Shown here: one piece after another, positions 57,026 through 64,000 of the stretch
Layout: each line of letters starts with the position of its first letter
Numbering within the stretch: position 1 is the first letter of the stretch
DNA from: Eustoma russellianum
Taxonomy: Eukaryota > Streptophyta > Magnoliopsida > Gentianales > Gentianaceae
Assembly (NCBI GenBank): GCA_036186865.1
Contig: AP025054.1
Span: 17,775,520-17,839,519, forward strand
Direction of reading: 5' to 3'
Length of the DNA: 64,000 bases
The notes under the pieces: generated by a model
The model's database searches: none
What the model was told of the DNA's origin: nothing
The model's input: the letters and a program-made list of their open reading frames with translations, nothing else
Translations under genes and position numbers: made by a program

Positions 57026-58181
57026 GAGTAGACGTCGAGAGGTTGTGTGGTAATTGCATCACTTGCAAACAAGCCAAATCCAAGTCCCAACCACATGGCC
57101 TTTACACGCCTTTACCCGTCCCTGATTCCCCTTGGATTGACATTTCTATGGACTTTGTTTTAGGACTTCCTAGGTCTGGGAGGACGCGATAGCATTTATG
57201 TTGTGGTTGATCGATTTTCAAAAATGGCACATTTCATTGCATGTAGGAAAGTTGATGATGCCACACATGTTGCTGATTTGTTCTTCAAAGAAATTGTTAG
57301 ATTGCATGGCATGCCACGTACAATTGTAAGTGATAGAGATACGAAATTTTTGAGTCATTTTTGGCGTGTTTTGTGGGCTAAACTTGGTACACAATTGTTT
57401 TTTCCACCACCGCACACCCACAAACTGATGGACAAACTGAAGTCGTTAATCGTACTCTTTCTCAACTTTTGCGTGCCATTTTGCAAAAACACATTAAACA
57501 TTGGGAAGATTGTTTACCATATATCGAATTTGCATATAATAGGAGTGTCCATCACGGTACTTTGCATAGTCCATTTGAAATCGTGTATGGCTTTAATCCC
57601 TTGTCTCCCATTGATTTGATTCCTATTCCCGTGCATGAACGTTCTAGTCTTGATGGTAAACAAAAAGCGGACAACATAAAGAAACTGCATGAACAAGTTA
57701 AAACACAACTAGAAAAGAAAAACAAAGCTTATGAAAGACGAGCTAACAAACATCGGAAAAGAGTTGTTTAAACCTGGAGATTTAGTGTGGTTACATTTGC
57801 CAAGAAAGATTTCCCAATGAAAGAAAGTCAAAATTGTTGCCTCGAGGAGATGGACCCTTTAAAGTATTGAAACGCATAGGTGACAATGCATACATCCTTG
57901 ATCTTCCCGACAGGTATGGTTCAATTTCACCTACTTTTAATGTTGCTGACCTCACCCCTTTCAACGATGACCTTTTTGATTCGAGGACGAATCCTTTTGA
58001 GGGGGGGGATTGATGAGGATCAAGGGTCCGATGAGGATCAAGGGCCCCATCAAGAGGTCAAAGGTCCTATGACAAGAAGGAGGGCAAGGAACTTTGTCAT
58101 CAAGTTGCCACCTTCTTGTACAAGCATGTTCAAGATGAACCTAAGACTCCTTGGGTTCATTTCATTGAACCTTCAACTTGA
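57026..58181 (+). pseudogene. pol: Element H integrase core, C-terminus and LTR-encoded tail
   Basis: CGNCITCKQAKSKSQPHGLY, DISMDFVLGLPR (an extra base near 57183), VVVDRFSKMAHFIACRKVDD, MPRTIVSDRDTKFLSHFWRV, a lost base near 57410 before THKLMDKLK (HPQTDGQTE in the right frame), LRAILQKHIKHWEDCLPYIE, VHERSSLDGKQKADNIKKLH, frameshifts 57765-57830 (GDLVWLHL, RFPNERKSKL), RGDGPFKVLKRIGDNAYILD, FNVADLTPF, SRTNPFEGGIDEDQGS. In the LTR: HQEVKGPMTRRRA, KHVQDEPKTPWVHFIEPST, stop 58179-58181. An in-frame 5' duplication of gatgaggatcaaggg(tcc/ccc) lengthens the tail. Confidence 0.88.
57999..58010 (+). promoter_or_regulatory. Element H polypurine tract
   Basis: gaggggggggat, directly before the 3' LTR. 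Confidence 0.8.
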
Positions 58182-59308
58182 GCATGTATCACATGCACGT
58201 CTACTCTTTGTTTTTGATTTATTTTGTGTCGTGTGATCTTAGTTTATGTATTTGCTTTGTAGGTAAATTAGGTACAAGAGAATGTTTGAAGAGAATGTTT
58301 CAAGAGAATGTTTCAAGAGAATGTTTGAAGAGAATGTTGAAGAGAATGTTTCAAGAGAATGTTTCAAGAGAATATTCGAAGAGAATGTTTGTCTATGCTA
58401 AGACAAATTCAAAGTGTCCAAGATAGAGTCTCTTGATCAAGTTGAAATCAAAGTATCTTCATCCACCAAAGGAGGGGCCGGCCATATGGAATTCAAAAAG
58501 GGAGATTAACCTGAATTTAAAATTCAGCCATGATTTAAAATTCAAGTTTCAACCAGATTAGGCCTTCAAATTCAAGATAAAGATTTCAGCCATTTTTTGA
58601 AGAAACCACACGCCTATCTTGAAGCAAGGATGAGGATAGATCACAAATCAAATTTGATTCCAAGTTTGAATTCAAATTCAAACTCAATTTGAATTCAATC
58701 TTCAATCAACATTTGAATTCAATTCCAACCACTTTACATCATCAAATCAAGTCTCCAATAGCCTCATGAGTCATCAAAAACGCCAATCTCATCATCAAAC
58801 ATGACCAGATTCATTGAAGATAATGTCTTGCAAGATTTGAAGTTTTAGCTAGAATTTGTTTTAACTTTGAATTTAAATAATTTTCAATTTTCAAACATTG
58901 TTAGCTAGCTTTATTTTGAATTAGTTCTAGATATTTTAAGGCTCAAGTTCAGCTTATAAATAGAGCCTTAGGGGGACGCTTGAAAGACACCTTTTGATGA
59001 ATAACAATTCTTGATATTTCATTCACTTTGTGTGATGCTTTGTTTTCTTGGTTTTGCATTAAAAACCTAGGTTAAGATCCTTCAAAGTTGAGCATATTGA
59101 AGGTGTTGCCATTGCTTAAAGGTGCCGTCCAGGAGGGCCGTTTTGGTTTGCCTGATCAACGACCATCTTGATGTGTTGGTCTTGCTCATTCGTTTAATCC
59201 ACATGTCTTTAATCACTAAGCAAGGGGAAGTCTTCTTCCTTATGCCTAACCCTTTGTGAAGGACGTTTGGAAGGTGGAATCGTTGGAGCCCACGAGTTGC
59301 ACGCATCA
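58011..59308 (+). repeat. Element H 3' LTR
   Basis: 1,298 bp; the length excess over the 5' LTR is largely the larger minisatellite. Ends ...gcacgcatca and TSD tctcc. Confidence 0.93.
58278..58393 (+). repeat. 13-bp minisatellite in H 3' LTR (9 units)
   Basis: Nine units; the fifth is 12 bp (gagaatgttgaa). Same start and end units as the 7-unit array in the 5' LTR. Confidence 0.92.
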
Positions 59309-59313
59309 TCTCC

Positions 59314-59871
59314 TTGCTTCCTAAGTGATAAAAACGTGTGGAGCAATGAGCAAGACCAACACTTCAAGATGGTCGTTGATCAGGCAAACCAATACGGCCC
59401 TCCTGGACGGCACCTTTAAGTAATGGCAACACCTTCAAAATGCTCAACTTTGAAGGATCTTAACTTAGGTTTTTAATGCAAAACCAAGAAAACAAAGTCT
59501 CACAATAAGTGAAGGAAATATCAAGAAATTTTATTCATCCAATTGCCCCAACAATCGGCCAAAGGGGGCCTATTTATAGATGCCTAAAGACACTTAAAAT
59601 GACCAGATATTATCTAAAAGAAATAGCTAGAAAAACATTTGAATTGAACTTGAATTTGCGAATTGTTTGAATTGAAAAATAACTAGAAAATCCTTGCCAA
59701 AAATCGGTTGACTTCCTCCTTGATTCAGCCGTGTATTTGGTCAGCAAATGAGGCCTTGGAGAGCTGATTTGATGAGTAGAATGGGGTTGAACTTGAATTG
59801 AAAAGTTGGGTGAAGTTTGAATTCAAGTTGAGTTTGAATTTGAGTGCACCTTGAATTTGTTTTTGTCTATC
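59314..59871 (-). repeat. Element A 5' LTR, middle part
   Basis: Continues 50354; includes the TATA region and the unoccupied target of element B (gctgatttgatgagtag, ~59762). Interrupted after target site ctatc (59867-59871) by solo LTR I. Confidence 0.9.
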
Positions 59872-61283
59872 TGATGAGGATCAAGGGTCCCATCAAGAGG
59901 TCAAGGGCCCTATGACAAGAAGGAGGACAAGAGAACTTTGTCATCAAGTTGGAACCTTCTTGTATAAGCATGTTCAAGATGAACCTAAGGTTCCATGGGT
60001 TCACTTCATTGGACCCACTCTTTGAACGTTGCTGCGTGTACGTGTGTTTTTATCTTGTTTCTTGTGATCTTTGTTTTATGTGTTTTCTTTGTAGGTAAAT
60101 TAGGTACATGGAAAATCCAAAATGAAATGGAGGCCCAAAATGAGAAACCTAGGCGTGTGTTGCAAAAAGGGACACAAAAAGAATGTTGTCTTGAAGAGAA
60201 TGTTTGTCTCCACAAAGACAAATTCAAATGTGTCCAAGATGGAATCTCTTGTTCAAATTGAAATCAAAATCATCTCCAAATACAACAAGGGGGCCGGCCA
60301 GAAATTGAAGAGAAGATGAAGATCAAATTGAAGTTAAACTTGAAGTTAAACTTGAATTTAAATTCAACCGTAATTTGAATTCAAGTCTCAACCAATTGGA
60401 GACTTAAATTTGAAGAGGATTTCGGTCAACATATCCAGCCAGGTACACGCCATCTTGGAAGAGAAAAGAAGGATAGATTCCAATTCAAATTGAATCTAAA
60501 GTTTGAATTCAAATTCAAATTCAATTTGAATTCAAATTTGCAACCATTGTTTGAATTGAATCCCAGCCATCTTATCATCATCAAATCAGATTTTCTACTC
60601 TCCGTTCATCAACAAACACGCTGGAATGATGGGATGAGGATAGACAACAAGCAAATTCAAGGTGCACTCAAATTCAAACTCAACTTGAATTCAAACTTCA
60701 CCCAACTTTTGAATTCAAGTTCAACCCCATCTTACTCATCAAATCAGCTCTCTAAGACCTCAATTGATGACCAAATGCATGGCTGAACAAAGGAGGCATT
60801 GAACCTATTTTTAGCTAGGATTTTCTAGTTATTTTTTGAATTCAAACAATTCGCAAAATCAAGTTCAATTCAAATGTTTTCTAGCTATTTCTTTTAGATA
60901 ATATCTGGTTATTTAAAGTGTCTTTAGGAATAATAAATAGCACACCCTTGGCCGATTTGTACACAACTTTTGATGAATAACAATTCTTGATATTTTCTTC
61001 ACTTCTTGTGAGACTTTGTTTTCTTAGTTTTAAATTAAAAACCTAAGTTAAGATCCTTCAAAGTTGAGCATTTTGAATGTGTTGCCATTGCTAAAAAGTG
61101 CCGTCCAGGAGGGCCATATTGGTTTGCCTGATCAACGACCATCTTGAAGTGTTGGTCTTGCTCATTTGATCCACATGTTTTTTTATCACTAAGGAAGCAA
61201 GGGGAAGTCTTTTCTTGTTCCTAACCCTTTGTGAAGAACGTTTGGAAGGTGGAATTGTTGGAGCCCACGTCTTGCATGCATCA
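59872..61283 (+). mobile_element. Solo LTR I (family 3)
   Basis: 1,412 bp, TGATGAGGATCAAGGG...GCATGCATCA, plus orientation; TSD ctatc at 59867-59871 and 61284-61288. Its first ~160 bp carry the tail coding HQEVKGPMTRRRTRELCHQV... PWVHFIGPTL. It has inverted AATTC-rich repeats near 60500-60720. Inserted in element A's LTR, in opposite orientation. Confidence 0.93.
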
Positions 61284-61288
61284 CTATC

Positions 61289-62055
61289 CTCCTCCTATCC
61301 TTCCAGCCGTGTCTTGTTGAGGAATGAAGAGTAGAAAATCTGATTTGATGATGATAAGGTGGCTGGGATTCAATTCAAATGATGGTTGAATTTTGAATTC
61401 AAATTCAAACTTGGATTCAATTTGAATTGGGATCTATCCTTTTCTTATCCTCAAGATGGCGTGTACATGGCTGGAGATATTGACTGAAATCTCTTTGAAA
61501 TTTAAGTCTCCAATTGGTTGAAACTTGAATTCAAATCAGCTTGAATTTAAATCAAGTTTAACTTCAAGTTTGATTTCAATTTGATCTTCATTTTGCACTT
61601 CAAAATGGCCGGCCTCTTGGTTGTTGATTGGATATGATTTTAAGTTGAATTTTGAAAAAGGAATTCCATCTTGGACACGTTTGAATTTGTGTTGTGGAGA
61701 CAAACATTCTTTTCAAAACAACATTCCTTTTGTCTCCTTCTTTTGCAACACACGCCTACAATGTTCCTTTTGGGCCTCTATTTCATTTTGGATCTTCCAT
61801 GTACCTAATTTACCTACAAAGAGAACACATAAAACAAAGACCACAAGAAACAAGATAAAATTCAAAAATAAATAAAGCACACACGCACAGACATAAAACG
61901 GTCAAAGGGTGGGTTCAATGAAGTGAACCCATGGAACCTTAGGTTTATCTTGAACATGCTTACACAAGAAGGTTCCAACTCGATGACAAAGTTCTCTTGC
62001 CCTCCTTCTTGTCATAGGACCCTTGACCTCTTGATGGGACCCTTGATCCTCATCA
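61289..62055 (-). repeat. Element A 5' LTR, U3 part
   Basis: 767 bp, ending ...gatcctcatca; contains an unattached copy of the GPMTRRRARELCH tail (62035-61905). The three LTR pieces sum to 1,409 bp, matching the 1,412 bp of solo LTR I. Confidence 0.92.
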
Positions 62056-62267
62056 CTTGATCTACTCTTCCACCTTCCAAATCCTTCCCTCAACTATTTA
62101 GGCACAAGGAAGACTCCTTCCCATTGCTTCCTTTATCTAGAACTTGCTGGATTGAGCAACACCAAAAACGTCCAAGTGGTTGTCGGTAGGCAAACCTTCA
62201 AAGGCCCTCCTAGACAGCACGCTTAGCCTTGGCAAATGCTCTCGAAATGCTCACCTTTGAGAGTTAT

Positions 62268-63454
62268 TGATGAGCCAAATAAAGGCTAGAAAATGTTTCC
62301 AAGACTTTGTCTTCTATTCCAAATTTATTTGAACCTTGGCTATGGCAAAGAACATCACAATGACACCCCTTGAACTGTAACCGTTTGTCCTTGGCTCACT
62401 TCATGCCAACACCTCTTCCTCTTTGGCATTCCAACACATCTAAAACCTCATTAAGACCCTAAGATGCTGTAAACCAAAAATGAAGTAAATACTAACAAGT
62501 TCTAGGCTATGAACTTGAAAGAAAACCGTTTAGTGGTTTAAACTTCAACTAGAAAAGTTTAGAATTCCTTAAAGGAAATTTTGATTGAAATGTTTTTGAA
62601 TTCTGGTCCTTTTTACATTCAGGTTCCTAATCTACTTATAACCAACGAAATTTACAAAGGTACAAGGTTTAAAGTACAAAGTACAAGTCTAAAAGAAACA
62701 TGCTTGCTTGGTAACTTGTTTGAACAATTTTGGTTCCAAGAAAGCTGAATTGTTTTGCCGTGCTTCCATGCTTGTTCTCACCACAATTCTTGATCAATTT
62801 TGATTGGATAATACTTTGAACAACTTGGTTTGAATTGCATTTGATTGGTTGCAAGTTTGGCTTTGACTTTCCAAGTGAATTATGCCTTAAACAGCCGTAT
62901 TCTTCAAGGAGCTGATTGGATCAATTTTGGTGCTGCTTGCTTGCTTGTTTTCAAGTTGTTTTTGATTGGTTTGAACATTTGCAAGACTTCTCCCAATTGG
63001 TTCATGCTTTGAGCAGCTTGTCCATCCATGTTTGGCGTGAAGAACAATTCAGATTTGTGTGTGCTTGTCCCTTGCTTGTAAGCTACTAGCTTATCACCTC
63101 CTTGCTTGAACAAAAATTCAGATTCTAATTGCATTTTTAAGCTAAGTACGTGTACCTGAAAAACAAGGCAATAATACGACACAAACTATCCTAAAACAAG
63201 GTTAACCAACCAACAATATTAAAAAGAACAACTAAAGATATGTACAACATGCTTTTGATACAACTAGATCAAAGCTTGTATCATAAACCCAATGGACATC
63301 ATCTCTGCTTGGTTCATACTCTTCATGCCTATAAAGAAATGATTCAACATAATGCAACAACTTCTTAGCCATACTCCTTGTCATGGGACATGTGCGGGGC
63401 AGTCAGGTGTCATCATCAGTGTTTGTATTCACAAGGTTAGGCTGTAGCTCATCA
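62268..63454 (-). mobile_element. Solo LTR J (family 2)
   Basis: 1,187 bp, tgatgagccaaataaagg...gctcatca; TSD gttat at 62263-62267 and 63455-63459; minus orientation; inserted in the LTR part of element M. Confidence 0.93.
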
Positions 63455-63671
63455 GTTATTAACCTTGATTTTTAGTTCAAAATCAAGAAAACAAGTTTTG
63501 CACAATTGGAGAGGAAAACCAAAATGTTTTTATTAAAATTCAACCTGCTTCTATACTGCCATTATGGCTCTTCTTATGCTGATTTTTTGTAGCTAACAAG
63601 AGCCCTAGATGGATCAGATTCCATCTTAAAAGTCTATCAAAAGTTTGAATAGAAAACAAGCTATAATTTGA

Positions 63672-64000
63672 AATAAATTTGTGTGGTGGAAGTGCATGCT
63701 GTTTGTACAATTTGCCATTCAATTTGAAAGAATAACGATTCAAATAACCATCATATGTCACATGTCGATCAAATTTCCATGGCCTACCAAGTAAGATATG
63801 ACTAGCATGCATTGGTGCGACATCACATAAAACATCATCTTTGTAACTACCAATGCTAAGAGAAATCAAAACTTGTTTACTTACGCTAACTTCACCGCAG
63901 TCATTTAGCCATGCAAGTTTGTAAGGGAGCGGATGATTGAGTCATAGGCAAATTCAGTTTTCTTACTAATTCGATGCTAGCCACATTCACACAAGAACCA
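63672..64000 (-). pseudogene. pol: Element M protease fragment
   Basis: From the window edge back: the minus strand opens with GSC.NVASIELVRK just past the catalytic Asp-Ser, then PYKLAWLNDCGEVSVSKQV, SIGSYKDDVLCDVAPMHASH, ILLGRPWKFDRHVTYDGYLN, YSFKLNGKLYKQHALPPHKF, after which it runs into unrelated DNA. A 2-base loss near 63939 breaks the frame. Closest to the family-3 protease of A and H. Confidence 0.85.

Larger units (their letters stand above)
50355..59308 (+). mobile_element. Element H: family-3 Ty3/gypsy (CRM-like) element
   Basis: Complete element, 8,954 bp; LTRs 50355-51640 and 58011-59308; TSD tctcc at 50350-50354 and 59309-59313 in element A's 5' LTR, i.e. a family member inserted into its own kind, in opposite orientation. 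Order: PBS, leader, gag, protease, RT, RNase H, integrase, PPT, tail in LTR. It is the best-kept autonomous copy in the window for RT, RNase H and zinc knuckle, though frameshifted in several places. Confidence 0.93.
2504..62055 (-). mobile_element. Element A: family-3 Ty3/gypsy (CRM-like) element, exploded by nested insertions
   Basis: Own sequence is 2504-2876, 27453-28341 (3' LTR), 28342-28672, 37536-38163, 39359-43000, 48844-50270 (internal), and 50271-50354, 59314-59871, 61289-62055 (5' LTR), about 8.7 kb in all. Each gap is a separate insertion with its own target-site duplication, and coding continuity resumes across each gap. Internal order on the minus strand is PBS, leader, gag, protease, RT, RNase H, integrase, PPT. 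The 3' LTR lacks its last ~170 bp, so no TSD can be paired; bases right of 62055 are cttga. Coding is dead: protease DSG reads DFC, the last RNase H Asp reads Asn, the integrase has an internal deletion, and there are many frameshifts. Confidence 0.85.
62056..64000 (-). mobile_element. Element M: diverged family-3 remnant
   Basis: 62058-62267 and 63460-~63670 read as a diverged minus-strand family-3 LTR end (ttccaccttccaaa, tttaggcacaagga, ggccctcctagacagcac, then aatcaagaaaacaa), directly followed by protease coding. RT to integrase and the U3 part of the LTR are missing, so a large deletion joins protease to LTR. The junction is near 63670. Confidence 0.65.

Overview
This window is plant nuclear DNA and consists almost entirely of LTR retrotransposons inserted into one another. 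I see no host gene, tRNA, rRNA or CRISPR array. All but one of the elements are Ty3/gypsy relatives with LTRs that start TGATGAG (TGAT in worn copies) and end TCA, usually CATCA. They have an initiator-Met-tRNA primer site (TGGTATCAGAGC), a Gag with a CCHC knuckle, and a polyprotein whose last ~50-60 codons, carrying a GP(I/M)TR motif, run into the 3' LTR. These traits best fit the CRM-type chromoviruses of flowering plants (inference). The species cannot be told.

Layout. A damaged minus-strand Tekay/Del-like fragment (element T) fills 1-2459. From 2504 to 62055 everything belongs to one minus-strand element (A, family 3, ~8.7 kb of its own sequence) blown up to 59.5 kb by later insertions: B (2877-27447, +, family 1) in its 3' LTR; E (28673-37530, -, family 2) in its integrase; solo LTR F (38164-39353, family 2); G (43001-48838, +, family 4) in its leader; H (50355-59308, +, family 3) and solo LTR I (59872-61283, family 3) in its 5' LTR. 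B in turn holds a hAT-type MITE (7914-8461) in its protease and element C (11239-25552, +, family 4) in its integrase. C is split by D (14186-23265, -, family 2). The deepest stack is A > B > C > D. The right edge is a diverged family-3 remnant (M) with solo LTR J (62268-63454) and a protease piece. Target-site duplications can be read for B, C, D, E, F, G, H, I, J (5 bp) and the MITE (8 bp).

How the parts work together. Families 1, 2 and 3 are (former) autonomous elements with gag-protease-RT-RNase H-integrase, all now broken by frameshifts, stops or insertions. Family 4 (C and G) has no pol. It carries one Gag-derived ORF with a long acidic extension and a hydrophobic C-terminus, so it must borrow enzymes. 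Element G is a chimera: its U3 start, ORF and 3' end are family 4, but the rest of its LTR and its whole leader are family 2. Leaders of families 1, 2 and 4, but apparently not 3, share a double-hairpin motif ~500-535 nt upstream of the gag start, a candidate shared packaging signal. This non-autonomous/autonomous partnership is the most interesting biology here.

Caveat: no alignments or searches were run. Many coding breaks are single-base homopolymer indels, some of which may be assembly error.
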